Positions 52,619 through 63,359 of a stretch of 64,000 nt of DNA are shown here, piece after piece. The stretch comes from Natronoplasma sp964602715 (GTDB lineage: Archaea > Thermoplasmatota > Thermoplasmata > Halarchaeoplasmatales > Halarchaeoplasmataceae). The stretch lies in assembly GCA_964602715.1 (NCBI GenBank), contig CAZRSB010000003.1:1-64000 (forward strand). The letters run 5' to 3'. The position numbers and the translations under genes are program-made. The notes under the pieces are model-generated. The model did no database searches and had not been told where the DNA came from. It was given only the letters and a program-made list of their open reading frames with translations. Numbering within the stretch: the stretch's first letter is position 1; every line of letters starts with the position of its first letter.

Positions 52619-53623
52619 ATGGTCTCTGAAACCAAAGAATCAAGTTTTCATTTAGGTGATCACACTGAAGATATCATCCAACACCTCACATTTCACAAGT
52701 CTATCATCGACGAAAAAAGGAATGGTGAAAGGATAGATGACTATATAAAAATGATAGAAGAGATGGATGATGGGGAAAAGGAACTATCTGATGATCCTCT
52801 AGACAACGCTATAGCTTCGATTTTTAAATTAGTCATAGAAGAAAAAATGGATCCATGGGAAATCGATCTTGTATCTTTTACTCAACTATATTTGGAACAA
52901 GCAAAGGAAAAAGACGGACTAAATTTTATAGTGACTGGGCAACTAGTCAACATGGCCTGGTCTATTTTAAAGATGCAGTGCGAAAAAGTACTATCAAGTG
53001 CCGAAAAAGAAGAAGGGCAGGAAACTCAAGATCAAGAGGAGGATTTTTTTACCGAATGGGATATGGAAATATATGAAGAAGGGATCTATGAGGAACCAGA
53101 AGATATCGATTTTGAGGAAGAGATCGTAGAAGATGAAAAAACCCCATTAGAAAAAGCTGTGAGGAGGGAAGAAAAAAAACCTGTTTCTTTAATACAGCTA
53201 GTGGACGCTTTCGAGGACGCTAAGAGAGAAGCAAAATATAGAGAAAAAATGGAAAAAATCAGAAAAGAGAAAAAAAGAAAGAAAGAAGAAGAGTTAAAAG
53301 AAAGAAAAGAAAACTATGAAACAAGATCACATGAGGAAGACCTTCAGAGTGACATCTCTACTGTATGGAAAAGGATTTGCTGTTATGAGCAAAAATTTTT
53401 AACATTTAACATGATCCACGACGATAGAAAAAAAGATATCATTACAGCTTTGACTTCTCTTCTTTTCTTGAATAAAGAAGGTAGAATAAATATTAAACAA
53501 CTAGATTACCCTAATGGTCAGATACTCCTAGAAAATTTAGTGCCTAAAAAGGAAAGGCAAAATGGTTTGATGGAGCTCGTGCCTGAGACTCAAAACGAAG
53601 CTCTAACTATCATAAAATACTAA
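52619..53623 (+). CDS. scpA: Segregation and condensation protein A (ScpA)
   Basis: A 334-residue kleisin bridging SMC heads. The N-terminal motif (KMDPWEIDLVSFTQLYL, then FIVTGQLVNMAWSILKMQCE) is classic ScpA. A long acidic linker and a basic helix follow. The C-terminal winged helix includes FLNKEGRINIKQLDYPNGQI. Start immediately follows the SMC stop, so both subunits are made together. No scpB is seen nearby. Confidence 0.94.
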   Translation: MVSETKESSFHLGDHTEDIIQHLTFHKSIIDEKRNGERIDDYIKMIEEMDDGEKELSDDPLDNAIASIFKLVIEEKMDPWEIDLVSFTQLYLEQAKEKDGLNFIVTGQLVNMAWSILKMQCEKVLSSAEKEEGQETQDQEEDFFTEWDMEIYEEGIYEEPEDIDFEEEIVEDEKTPLEKAVRREEKKPVSLIQLVDAFEDAKREAKYREKMEKIRKEKKRKKEEELKERKENYETRSHEEDLQSDISTVWKRICCYEQKFLTFNMIHDDRKKDIITALTSLLFLNKEGRINIKQLDYPNGQILLENLVPKKERQNGLMELVPETQNEALTIIKY

Positions 53624-53634
53624 ATATTATTATT

Positions 53635-55395
53635 TTAATCGATATAATAGTATTCGCCCTGAGTTTTTTGCTTCCTATCCAAACGTGATTTAGGTTTATT
53701 AACTCTTGGACGGTTGGTATCTGCATCTCTTCTAAAGGTTATATCCACTTCTTTCAAAAATTTATTCATACCTTTTCTCATCTCATAGGGACCTTGCCCT
53801 TTTCCATATTGTCCTGGGTCTCCTGAAAAATTCATTATCAAGTCTGAAACGTAATCTATAAAATAAACATCATGGTCTACGATCATCCCACCTTTCTCGA
53901 TTTTTTCCATGAATCTTCTTATGACTTTAGCCGCTGTCATCCTTCTGCCAGCATCAAGATAAGCACTAGGTTCATCTATCAGATAAAGATCAGCATCTCT
54001 TCCAAGACATAAAGCGAGAACGACTCTCTGAAGTTCACCACCGCTGAGATTAGGTACTTCTCTTTCATAAAGATCTTCTAAATTCAAAGGCTTAAGCACG
54101 TTAGATTTAAAAAATCCTTCATTCAAACGTTTATTTATCTCAGTCCTGTATAGATCTATTACTCTGCCTTCATAGTCAGGCTTGATGTACTGGGGTTTAT
54201 AACTGACTGTTATATCTTTTTCAATCTCTCCTTGAGTAGGCTCTATTACTTCAGCTAACATCTTGACAAATGTGGTTTTACCAGTAGCATTGGGGCCCAC
54301 GATCCCTATGACCTCTCCTTCTGGAATTTCTCCTTTTTCCGTTTCAAGTTTAAAAGAATCCCATTCCTTCACCAGTTTCCCATATTTGACCACTGGTTTT
54401 CCATGCCAGTCAGATTTTGGAGCTCTTTTTTCAAAAGTTATCTCATCATCTCTAAATCTAACATTTTCTTCATCTAAGAAGCCTCTAAGATAAGCATTTA
54501 TTGCTACTCTAACACTCATCGGATGAGATGCGATTCCATAAGCTCCTCTAGAACCATACAACAGATGTACATTCTCAGCAAGAAAATCTAAAACTGCAAG
54601 ATCATGTTCTATAACGATTACTCTATTTTCTTCACTTTTTTCTCTGATTACATCTCCAACTCTCATCCTTTGTCTTATGTCAAGATAAGAGGAAGGTTCA
54701 TCATAAAAGTAAACGTCAGCCTCTTTTGTGGAGGTAGCAGCTATAGCTACTCTTTGGAGCTCTCCACCGGAAAGATTACTTACCTTTGAATCTAACGTAT
54801 TTTCTATTTCTAGAATTTTAACCCACTTATCATATCCGTCCCCTATCCTAGATAATAGATCTTCGACCTTACCTGTATAATGAGCAGGGATCCTATCCAC
54901 ATATTGTGGTTTGAGCGCTGTTTCTATTTCCCCATTATCCAAGGCCTTAAAGTACTCACCCATCGCTGTGCCAGAGTATTTTTCTATTATTCTCTCCCCT
55001 GTTACATCTTTTTCGTATGCTCCAAGGTTTGGGATTATCTCTCCTGAGAGCAATCTGATTGCAGTGGTTTTACCTATTCCATTCGCCCCTAGTAATCCGG
55101 TTACTATCCCTTCTTTAGGGAGAGGTAAACGGTAAAGTCTAAAACTATTTTCACCGAACTGATGGATGAGATCTTCATCTAATTCTTCTGGAAGATTTAT
55201 TATCTTGATCGCATCAAATGGGCATTTATCAACACAAATACCACACCCTTCACATAACTCTTCAGAGATTTTGACACCATCTTCAGTCTTCACTATAGTT
55301 TCATTACCAGTTCTTACCATAGGACAGTAGTTTATGCACTCGTAACTGCACTTTTCAGGTTGACACTTTTCTTCGAGTAATACAGCTATCCTCAT
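53635..55395 (-). CDS. abce1: ABCE1/Rli1 ribosome-recycling ATPase
   Basis: A 586-residue twin-ATPase that splits ribosomal subunits after termination. Two [4Fe-4S] motifs lie at the N terminus (CQPEKCSYECINYCP, then CEGCGICVDKCPFD). NBD1 has GANGIGKTT and LSGGELQRVAIA; NBD2 has GPNATGKTT and LSGGELQRVVLA. The Lys/Arg-rich hinge is present. Convergent with ScpA (11 bases apart), and downstream of the TGT gene on the same strand with 46 bases between. Confidence 0.97.
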   Translation of the reverse strand: MRIAVLLEEKCQPEKCSYECINYCPMVRTGNETIVKTEDGVKISEELCEGCGICVDKCPFDAIKIINLPEELDEDLIHQFGENSFRLYRLPLPKEGIVTGLLGANGIGKTTAIRLLSGEIIPNLGAYEKDVTGERIIEKYSGTAMGEYFKALDNGEIETALKPQYVDRIPAHYTGKVEDLLSRIGDGYDKWVKILEIENTLDSKVSNLSGGELQRVAIAATSTKEADVYFYDEPSSYLDIRQRMRVGDVIREKSEENRVIVIEHDLAVLDFLAENVHLLYGSRGAYGIASHPMSVRVAINAYLRGFLDEENVRFRDDEITFEKRAPKSDWHGKPVVKYGKLVKEWDSFKLETEKGEIPEGEVIGIVGPNATGKTTFVKMLAEVIEPTQGEIEKDITVSYKPQYIKPDYEGRVIDLYRTEINKRLNEGFFKSNVLKPLNLEDLYEREVPNLSGGELQRVVLALCLGRDADLYLIDEPSAYLDAGRRMTAAKVIRRFMEKIEKGGMIVDHDVYFIDYVSDLIMNFSGDPGQYGKGQGPYEMRKGMNKFLKEVDITFRRDADTNRPRVNKPKSRLDRKQKTQGEYYYID

Positions 55396-55441
55396 CTGCT
55401 AACCTCATTTTATAGGTGTTATTTTAGATTGATGGAATTTA

Positions 55442-57370
55442 TCATCTAGCTTCAAAACCGTCCCGTACTCTTGCTGCTAGACCCTTATCTAGAGTATCGA
55501 TCTCCTCTTCGTTAAGGAAAATCCTACCAACAGCAACAAGATCATCTTCTTTATCTACAACTAAAGCTTCATCACCAGGTCTTAAATCTGATGATATAGA
55601 ACTTACAAATTTTGAGAATACACTCTTTCCTTGTCTGTTGAACTCCACGCTGTCCTCGACAACTTCAATTCTAAGATCTGGTGGCGAAAATTCTTTCCAT
55701 AATCTCCTAGCTCCTCCTTCCTTTAAGGTGAAAAATCCATCGTAATGCCTCATAGAAAGTATGTGTTCTCCATCTAGTATAACGTTCTTAATCCTTCCTT
55801 TCTTGTTTTTGACGTAATCTAACTCTCCATCCGTTAGCACTTCTCCTGCACCTTTAATGAATTGATAATCCGCTACTGCCTTGATCCTCATCTCATCAAA
55901 ATCTAGATCTTCTTTTCTAGAAAGACTATCGAGAGTCCCCTCTCCTTCCCACAAGATCAACTCGTCTATCTGTTTTTCGTCTTTATAATCATCTAAAGAT
56001 AACAACGGAGTTACGTGAGAGGGTAAAATAGATTGAGCTATAGGATATATCTCATCAAGTTCTAAAGGTACAGGTCCAAATACTGTCGATACGAGTAGAT
56101 TAACATCATATTCCTCTAGTAGAGATATCTCTTTTCTAAGTGCTCGGGCATAAGGTTTTCTCTCAGGCTCTTCAAAATAGACAGTAGGACCATCTTTTGG
56201 AGGAGAATAACTTTCCATTATCCAATTCTGGATCCTTCTAAAATTAGGACGGAATGATGTTTCCTTACCCGTGTAAAGAGCTGCACCTTCTCTACTTCGG
56301 GGCTCATATCTTTCTAAATAATCGTATTCACCTTTCAAGACATCTAAAGAATCTAACAACAATGGATGTCCTCGAACTCTTTGTTCAGTGAATTCCCAAA
56401 GCTTACCTTCCATTATGGCCTGCTTTATCCTATCAATCTCCCGGAAGCTAACCCATAGATTGTGCTCAGCGATTGGTGCTATATCTCCTTTATCAAATTT
56501 ATATTCTAGTTCTTCGGCTTGGTGAGAAGTACAAACAGGACACTCACAACCCAAATATTTTATATTTTTTATATTTTTAGTACCAGAGGAATACATCATA
56601 TCCCCTCTCTTGGCATATTTAGCATAAGAACTGGAATCAAATAAATCACATCCTAATAGAACAGCCAAAGAGTAAAGCATAGGATGTCCTGCACCAAAAA
56701 GATGTACAGGACCTCTAGGGCCTAATCCTTTTTTAGAAGCTAATATCACTTCCACAAGTTCGCGAAATCGGTATTCTTCCATTAAAGGTACAACCCCTCC
56801 TATCGGATAAACTCCTCCTCCTAATTCCCCCATTACCTCAGCACAATATTTTCTTAAATCTGGAAACAATGATCCCTGGACAGGAAAAGCTATCTCACCT
56901 TTTAGACTATCATGTATCTTCTTGGCTTCTTTCGCTCTTTTCACTGTTTTTTCTACTTTTTTATTGGCTATTTCACGAGAATCATGAGGTTCGGTAAATT
57001 CATCTAGGATCGTTAATATGTCTGAGCCGATCTCCTTCTGGAACTTCAAGATCTCTTTGGCTTCTATATCTATATCGCCATATACGTGGGCCTGAAAAGT
57101 TCCTGAATCAGTCATGACAGGGCCTGAAAAGTTCAAGAGTCCACGAACACTTTTTTCCCTAGCCTTTTCTTTAAATTTTTCATTAGTATATATAATGTAG
57201 GAATTAGTGATCAATATTTGTACATCAAACTCCTCCTCTAATCTCTTTATAGGTATCAGTTCTATAGAAGGATTCACTACTGGCATTATGGCTGGAGTCT
57301 GAATCGTACCGTGTATGAGTTCAAGCTTCCCGATCCTTGCTAATCCATCTTTTTGTTTGATCTCGAACAT
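55442..57370 (-). CDS. tgtA: Archaeosine tRNA-guanine transglycosylase (ArcTGT)
   Basis: A 642-residue enzyme that exchanges guanine 15 of tRNA for preQ0, the first step to archaeosine. The catalytic domain contains the nucleophile region MTDSGTFQAHVYGD and a zinc site CECPVCTSHQ (about 277-285). C-terminal domains, including a PUA domain ending the protein (LRPGDEALVVDKEDDLVAVG), bind the tRNA arm. Standard archaeal length. Downstream lies ABCE1. Confidence 0.95.
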   Translation of the reverse strand: MFEIKQKDGLARIGKLELIHGTIQTPAIMPVVNPSIELIPIKRLEEEFDVQILITNSYIIYTNEKFKEKAREKSVRGLLNFSGPVMTDSGTFQAHVYGDIDIEAKEILKFQKEIGSDILTILDEFTEPHDSREIANKKVEKTVKRAKEAKKIHDSLKGEIAFPVQGSLFPDLRKYCAEVMGELGGGVYPIGGVVPLMEEYRFRELVEVILASKKGLGPRGPVHLFGAGHPMLYSLAVLLGCDLFDSSSYAKYAKRGDMMYSSGTKNIKNIKYLGCECPVCTSHQAEELEYKFDKGDIAPIAEHNLWVSFREIDRIKQAIMEGKLWEFTEQRVRGHPLLLDSLDVLKGEYDYLERYEPRSREGAALYTGKETSFRPNFRRIQNWIMESYSPPKDGPTVYFEEPERKPYARALRKEISLLEEYDVNLLVSTVFGPVPLELDEIYPIAQSILPSHVTPLLSLDDYKDEKQIDELILWEGEGTLDSLSRKEDLDFDEMRIKAVADYQFIKGAGEVLTDGELDYVKNKKGRIKNVILDGEHILSMRHYDGFFTLKEGGARRLWKEFSPPDLRIEVVEDSVEFNRQGKSVFSKFVSSISSDLRPGDEALVVDKEDDLVAVGRIFLNEEEIDTLDKGLAARVRDGFEAR

Positions 57371-57486
57371 CTAGCTCACATCGACTTTTTATCATAACAA
57401 AATTATGATATGGAAATAACCGATATCAAATCTGAAAAAATAAAAAGTGTTTAAAGTTTTTTGTATGCTATCTATTACTCCTCGTT

Positions 57487-60400
57487 CTAGTCTTCCTCAT
57501 CCTCAGAAGGTTTCTTAACGACCCTCTTTTTCACTTTTTTCCTTTTCTTCGGTTTTTTCTTCGTTGTTTCTGGAGATTCGTCGATCGTCTCTTTCTTATC
57601 TTGTTCCTCTTGTTTCTCACTAACATCTTTACTTTTTTCGCTTTCTGTTACTTCTAGGTCTTCATCCTCTAATGATGATATCTCTTCATCTATATCTAAT
57701 TCCTCCTCGATCTCTGCGATCTCCTGTAAATCTTCTTCAGCTGCTTCTGACATCTCTTCATCCACCTCCTCGTCTTCTTGTTCCATCTCAATTTCTCCAA
57801 ATTCGATAAGACTTTCACCACACTTCTGACAAACAGCCGCATCTACATTATTCAATGTTCCACATTCAGGACATTCTTTACTGCCCTCTCTCCTCTGTTT
57901 TTCTTTTCTTTCTAACCATTCGTCAAAAGTAACAAATGACGGTTGTTCTTTCCACCATTCCATGAACTCTTCTCTAGTTAGTTCAGTATCTAATTCCTCT
58001 TCTGCTCTTCGTTTTTGTTTATCCACAAACTTCCTAAATTGTTTTCTCATTCGCTCAGTGTAATCTTCGACCTCTTCCCCAGTTTTTACGAATTGGGCAT
58101 CACACTCTGGACATGTATCAGCATCGGCTGGAATCCATTCTTCACATTCACTACATTTAACGGTATTCAAGTCGAACTCAACACCGCATTTTGGACAATT
58201 ATTAGCATCAGCTGAGATCGTAGAACCGCAATTACCGCACTCGACCATCTCCCTTTCTCGGAAGAATTTAAAGTAAGCTACAGTTGATCCTGAACCACCT
58301 GCTGCTATTATCACAATAACCAAAAGTACCCACCAAGGCATACCTAGTATCTCCAATGTTTCAGTTTGTGCATTGAATGCCTCTGAGAAAGTATAATCAG
58401 GGCTAGCTTCTGTATGAGCTTGGATAATGATATCATATTCACCTTCCTCTTCAGGTATCTCAATATCCACGGAGAAATCACCATTACTATCGGTATCAGT
58501 CATCTCGCTTACTTCAGAATCGCCTATTTTCAAAGTGATTGTGACTCCTGTATTAACCAATGGTCTACCATCACCTCTCTCTAATGTCCCTTCAAAAGTG
58601 TATGTGCCTCCAGTGTAAGGGCTTTCAGGGAAGTTCTCATTCGTTATTACAATTTCCTGTATCTCATCTATATCAAGCGACCATGAAGTAGAATTGTATA
58701 GATATTCCTCTTCTGCCGCTGGGCCGATATACATATTTAAGGTTACTAACTGATCTCCTTGCCCAAACTCAACTGTCCACTCATCTTCGATCTCTACAGT
58801 ATCCTCTTGTTCCAAAACAACTTCATCGTATTCATCCCCTAGGAGTTCATTAGAAGTTTCGTCAGGATATTCGATGTTGATGTAGGCGGCACCCAGATCT
58901 AGAGCAGTTTCATTTGTATTCTGAACTGTTCCACTAAATCGAATCTCACCTTTTTCAATTAGGCTAGTATCCATATCATTAGGGTAAAATGACTCCCACT
59001 CGCCATTTTCTTTAACTTCCCAGGATTCTTCGACCAGAACCAGGTTAGGAGGAGACTTTAAATGCAGTTCTACTTGACCTTCTCTTACGTTGTTTTGTAG
59101 ATACTTGTCCCTTTCATTCACGGTTTCTCCATCTATTTCTACCTGAACATCCTCTTTTATCTCAGCTATAATGATGTAATCATCCGGAACAGCATCTGAG
59201 GTATCCCACTGGAATGTGATCTCAGTATTATGTTCTTCATAACCATCTCTTACATCAAGCGTCTCATCAAAGGTAAGATTGCCAATCCGTGTTTTTTCTG
59301 GTTCAGCAACTCCTACTTCTTGTTTATAATATTCAATCTCAAAATTGGTCACCCTCAGATCACCTTCATTTACTATAGTTGAGGTGATTACAACAGGGTC
59401 TCCTTTAGTTCTTTCCTCTGGGTAATCGATCTCTCCTGTAATAGCTAAATCAACATGTCGCTCAATATTTATCTCATCTGTTATACTCAATATGTCTTCG
59501 TCTTCTTCCTCCTGATAAGGGTCTAGATCAACTTCTACTCTTATATCTCTAGCTTCTTCAATAGCTCCTAAGTAATGTGTCAGCATCTCGGCCTCCCAAA
59601 TCATAGATAAGGTCTCCTCATCTCCGCTCTCTATTCCTTCTTCTAGATTCTCTGAACCAATCTCTATATATTCTCCGTCCTCATCTTCAACAAGGAAATC
59701 AGCGTTAACTTCTTCTGAAACCCATCCTCCTATGTTCTCAATCGTCGTTTTTATTTCCACTTCCTCACCCACTCTAATGGGGTCTTCAGAGAATTCAATC
59801 GCTTCAATAGTTAATTGAGGTCTTTCAAGTATTGAAAATGATTTGGTCATTCTATCTTCTGTGCCCTCTACATTTTGCTCTCCATTTTCTACAGATATAT
59901 CAACATATAATTCATAATCACCAGATTCAACTTCGTCAGTACTCCATTGAATATCTTCAAATGGTTTTACTTGGTCGGGTTCAAGATAAATACTGTCATT
60001 ATTATAAATTGAGGATTCTTCTCCTTCAATCCCGATCTCAACTTCAGCACCATATATATCGTCTGCACCAGAATTCTGGACTTCTGCAGAAAAGGTAATA
60101 TCCTTACCATCCATAACCTCTCCTTCACGGAAGAAATTGTCCTCATGGAAATTTATCGCATCAACTTCAAGACCCGCTCTTCTCTTTACAGTCAGATCGG
60201 TTGTTTGATAGAGGTTACCTTCTTTACTGTCTAGATCTAACGTCTCTTGGTCTATACTTGCGGTTATCTCTCTTACTTCAGTAAGATCTTCTACATCCTC
60301 ACTCATCTCTGCGGTCCAGGTGAAATCAATAGGTTGTGTTTCTATGCCTGGTTCAATGTCAGCAGTATGGATAGATTCCTCATCATCTAAAATGAACTCA

Positions 60401-63222
60401 ACTGTTGTAGCTTCGGATGGCCATTCTCCTAAGTTTTCTATATCAGCGGATATCTGTACATTTTCTCCGATATAGTTATCCTCTATATCATATAATGTGA
60501 GAGAAAGTTCAGGTTTGCTCAATACAGTTATTTCTTCTTCTAGTCTACTTTCAGTTCCTTCTAATTCAACGCTAACTGTATAATCACCTAAATCTCCAGG
60601 TTCCCATTCAAGTGGATCCGTCTCGTTATACGAATAGGGAGGTCCTGAAATACTTTCTTGCAGTGCTGCCATATCTCCCCCTGGAGCCCCTTCTATATCA
60701 ACCTTGAACTCTTCGTGTTCCACCATTACTCCGTCTTTATCAGTTATGTTTATCCAAACTGACAAATCATCTATACCAAACTCGCCTTCGTTGATTATCC
60801 CTGCATAGACATTTACCTTTTCATCTACTAAAAGTTGCCGATTCTCATTCATCCTAATTTCATATTCTTCAGCATCGATATGTATCTGATCAACTGAAAG
60901 ATCAGGACCTTCAGTCACAGTTATATTGATTTCATCTATGTTATTCTCACGACACTCTTCTAAGATCTCTTGTTCCGGGTCTATTTCAGCAGTTAAAGTA
61001 TAATCACCTCTACCTACCTCCTCTTCTCCTGGCCACTCAACATATAAAGTCTCATTTTCACCAGGCCCAAGGTCGGACCAATCTTTTTCCTCTACAAATT
61101 TAATCTTTTCCTCATCTTCTCGTTGACGGTAATAAAAAGCCAGATCGATATTTTTTGCTTCTGACTCTCCAATATTTTTAACGGTAAGACCTAATTCTCC
61201 CGACTCATCTTCAGGCAGCCTATGTGTCTCTTCACCTTCATATCTAAAGCTCAGATCTTCAACTTCGAGATCCGGTAGGGGAACGGGGATGACCACATTG
61301 GTAATTTGCGGGTTTTCCATGGTAGGGAAATCTTCAAGATGATCTATCTTTACTTCTTCCTCGACTGAAATGTCATCATCAGTATAATTTACATAAAGAT
61401 CATAATTACCAACGAATTTGCTGTTGGGCCAATCTTCAGGATAATTCAACCTGTCGCTCGCTAAAAACATAGTTGTGTTGCCGTCATCTCCACTCACGTA
61501 CATTTCTTCGTCGGGGTCGTAATAGCCATATCCTGTTTCATTCAGAAAATCCCAAGCAGCCTGATTATGGGGTTCTGTAAGATCATTGGCAAAGTTTATC
61601 TCCTCCTCTAAATCATCTTCTATTGCGGGTTTTGGATCAAGTCTGACTCCAGGTAGACCTATACCTCCTTCTGTTGTCACTTGTAACTCCACTTGTCTGT
61701 AAATCCAAGTCTTGTTGTGCTCTTCCTCAGTATTCAAAATCCAAGGATCAACATCATAATTATGATCGCTCACATTATCGTCAGCTATCTCTAAACCATA
61801 GCTCCTAAATTCGCTACCCCCGTACAATCTTATCGTTCTATGGTCCATGTTGGCGTTGTGTAGATATGTTTCTTTACAAGTATCTACGTCGTTACCTCTT
61901 GGATCAACGTCGCTTTTTTCTATATCTACATCTATAAAACTGTCTATAGCCGTAAATATAGAATTTTCTACATGGATATCATTATCATAGGAAGAAACAA
62001 GTCTCAGCTCAGTTACGTTTACATAATTATCGCCATCTATGTCATGTCCCTCATGATGTAAACTCAGATCCAGATCAAATAACCATCTCCATTGGTCTCC
62101 GCGCTCTTCCTCGTAAAATCTACTCAAATCCATTTCCCATATATTTAGGAATTTTTCCCCTAGTGTTTCCGTTTCATCCAATTGTATCGCTTCTTCGATC
62201 CACCCTTCTTCCGGACTTGAATAATTCAGATAAGCTTCACCATCATAGTCCTCAGAAGTATCATATTCTACCTCTATATATAAAGAGCTGATCAAATCTA
62301 CCGGGTTTATATAGGGATATTCTTCTAGATATTCATGTGGAACCATAGGGTTTGAAAGGAACCATTCTCCTATTTCAAGCTCATCAATACCTATATCATT
62401 ATCGTTATCTTGGAGTTCTTCAATTGGCTCACCATCATCGTCCAGCGGGTACCAGGTCATCTCATCGGTGTTATACTCTGTATCTCCTTCTGGAAAGTTA
62501 TCATTCGTATAATAATCATTTATCTCTGATCTTTCCATATATACTTCTGAATTTTGAACAAATAACCTTGGACCGTCATTATTGTCCTCTTGAGCTTGAG
62601 TTTCTAAATCTCCATCCCACAGATAATCATAATTAGGTATCTCGTCTTCATCTAGAGCTTCGAATCGTGATCCGATCATATCAAATTCAGAATCTTGGAT
62701 GTGCACAAATCCAGGAAAAGAGAAGGAGGAATCATTATTTAAAGACAAAAATGATCCATCTTTAATGGTGACATCTGTTTTTAAAAACGGATGGGACCAA
62801 CCTTCCTCTTCAGAATCAATCCAGGTCGTGATCGTACTGTTATCAAGGTCAAGAGTTCCAGAATGCACAGTTATATTGTACTGGTTTTCTGTATCTTGCC
62901 TTAAAGTGATCGTCGAATTTATCATTATTAGAGTACCTTCTTCTTCGATTATCACATCTCCATCTACCAAAAGGTCCCTGTCTTCTTCGATCCGGGTTTC
63001 TCCTTCTTCGATGATGAGATCCCCCTCGATATAATCATACCCCATCATACCGACTCCCTTTGGCACTGCTCGTTCAGTTGAAAGACTTGCACTCCCTACC
63101 GCTGATCCTATAGTCGGAGCAACTAGTCCCAAAATTAAAGCAGTCGCGATAATCATGCTCAACATTTTATGTATAGCATCTTTTTCATCAATCATGGTTT
63201 TCCACCGGGATAGTAAATCCAA
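57487..63222 (-). CDS. Giant surface protein with CARDB repeats and cytosolic zinc ribbons
   Basis: A 1911-residue membrane protein. A signal-like N-terminal segment (MLSMIIATALILGLVAPTIG) and a beta-helix-like region (about 60-140) come first. An Asp/Glu-rich extracellular part with about six CARDB-type domains follows (FSEDPIRVGEEVEIKTTIEN; GDYELYVDISVENGEQN). An Ig-like domain precedes a single TM helix near residue 1640 (WWVLLVIVIIAAGG). The cytosolic end has three zinc ribbons (CGNCGSTIS, CSECEEWIP, CPECGTLNN), an acidic stretch and a poly-basic tail. Cell-surface adhesion or envelope scaffolding is likely; a role in sensing is possible. Confidence 0.85.
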   Translation of the reverse strand: MDLLSRWKTMIDEKDAIHKMLSMIIATALILGLVAPTIGSAVGSASLSTERAVPKGVGMMGYDYIEGDLIIEEGETRIEEDRDLLVDGDVIIEEEGTLIMINSTITLRQDTENQYNITVHSGTLDLDNSTITTWIDSEEEGWSHPFLKTDVTIKDGSFLSLNNDSSFSFPGFVHIQDSEFDMIGSRFEALDEDEIPNYDYLWDGDLETQAQEDNNDGPRLFVQNSEVYMERSEINDYYTNDNFPEGDTEYNTDEMTWYPLDDDGEPIEELQDNDNDIGIDELEIGEWFLSNPMVPHEYLEEYPYINPVDLISSLYIEVEYDTSEDYDGEAYLNYSSPEEGWIEEAIQLDETETLGEKFLNIWEMDLSRFYEEERGDQWRWLFDLDLSLHHEGHDIDGDNYVNVTELRLVSSYDNDIHVENSIFTAIDSFIDVDIEKSDVDPRGNDVDTCKETYLHNANMDHRTIRLYGGSEFRSYGLEIADDNVSDHNYDVDPWILNTEEEHNKTWIYRQVELQVTTEGGIGLPGVRLDPKPAIEDDLEEEINFANDLTEPHNQAAWDFLNETGYGYYDPDEEMYVSGDDGNTTMFLASDRLNYPEDWPNSKFVGNYDLYVNYTDDDISVEEEVKIDHLEDFPTMENPQITNVVIPVPLPDLEVEDLSFRYEGEETHRLPEDESGELGLTVKNIGESEAKNIDLAFYYRQREDEEKIKFVEEKDWSDLGPGENETLYVEWPGEEEVGRGDYTLTAEIDPEQEILEECRENNIDEINITVTEGPDLSVDQIHIDAEEYEIRMNENRQLLVDEKVNVYAGIINEGEFGIDDLSVWINITDKDGVMVEHEEFKVDIEGAPGGDMAALQESISGPPYSYNETDPLEWEPGDLGDYTVSVELEGTESRLEEEITVLSKPELSLTLYDIEDNYIGENVQISADIENLGEWPSEATTVEFILDDEESIHTADIEPGIETQPIDFTWTAEMSEDVEDLTEVREITASIDQETLDLDSKEGNLYQTTDLTVKRRAGLEVDAINFHEDNFFREGEVMDGKDITFSAEVQNSGADDIYGAEVEIGIEGEESSIYNNDSIYLEPDQVKPFEDIQWSTDEVESGDYELYVDISVENGEQNVEGTEDRMTKSFSILERPQLTIEAIEFSEDPIRVGEEVEIKTTIENIGGWVSEEVNADFLVEDEDGEYIEIGSENLEEGIESGDEETLSMIWEAEMLTHYLGAIEEARDIRVEVDLDPYQEEEDEDILSITDEINIERHVDLAITGEIDYPEERTKGDPVVITSTIVNEGDLRVTNFEIEYYKQEVGVAEPEKTRIGNLTFDETLDVRDGYEEHNTEITFQWDTSDAVPDDYIIIAEIKEDVQVEIDGETVNERDKYLQNNVREGQVELHLKSPPNLVLVEESWEVKENGEWESFYPNDMDTSLIEKGEIRFSGTVQNTNETALDLGAAYINIEYPDETSNELLGDEYDEVVLEQEDTVEIEDEWTVEFGQGDQLVTLNMYIGPAAEEEYLYNSTSWSLDIDEIQEIVITNENFPESPYTGGTYTFEGTLERGDGRPLVNTGVTITLKIGDSEVSEMTDTDSNGDFSVDIEIPEEEGEYDIIIQAHTEASPDYTFSEAFNAQTETLEILGMPWWVLLVIVIIAAGGSGSTVAYFKFFREREMVECGNCGSTISADANNCPKCGVEFDLNTVKCSECEEWIPADADTCPECDAQFVKTGEEVEDYTERMRKQFRKFVDKQKRRAEEELDTELTREEFMEWWKEQPSFVTFDEWLERKEKQRREGSKECPECGTLNNVDAAVCQKCGESLIEFGEIEMEQEDEEVDEEMSEAAEEDLQEIAEIEEELDIDEEISSLEDEDLEVTESEKSKDVSEKQEEQDKKETIDESPETTKKKPKKRKKVKKRVVKKPSEDEED

Positions 63223-63359
63223 GTTATAAACCTAGTTATACCTATAAATTTTTTTGCCCTAAACACCAACGGCGGCTTTCTTACAATATTTATAGATTAT
63301 CAATGTACTTTTTATATAATCTTCACTTACTAAAACAGTGATATTGAGGTGTCAAATAT

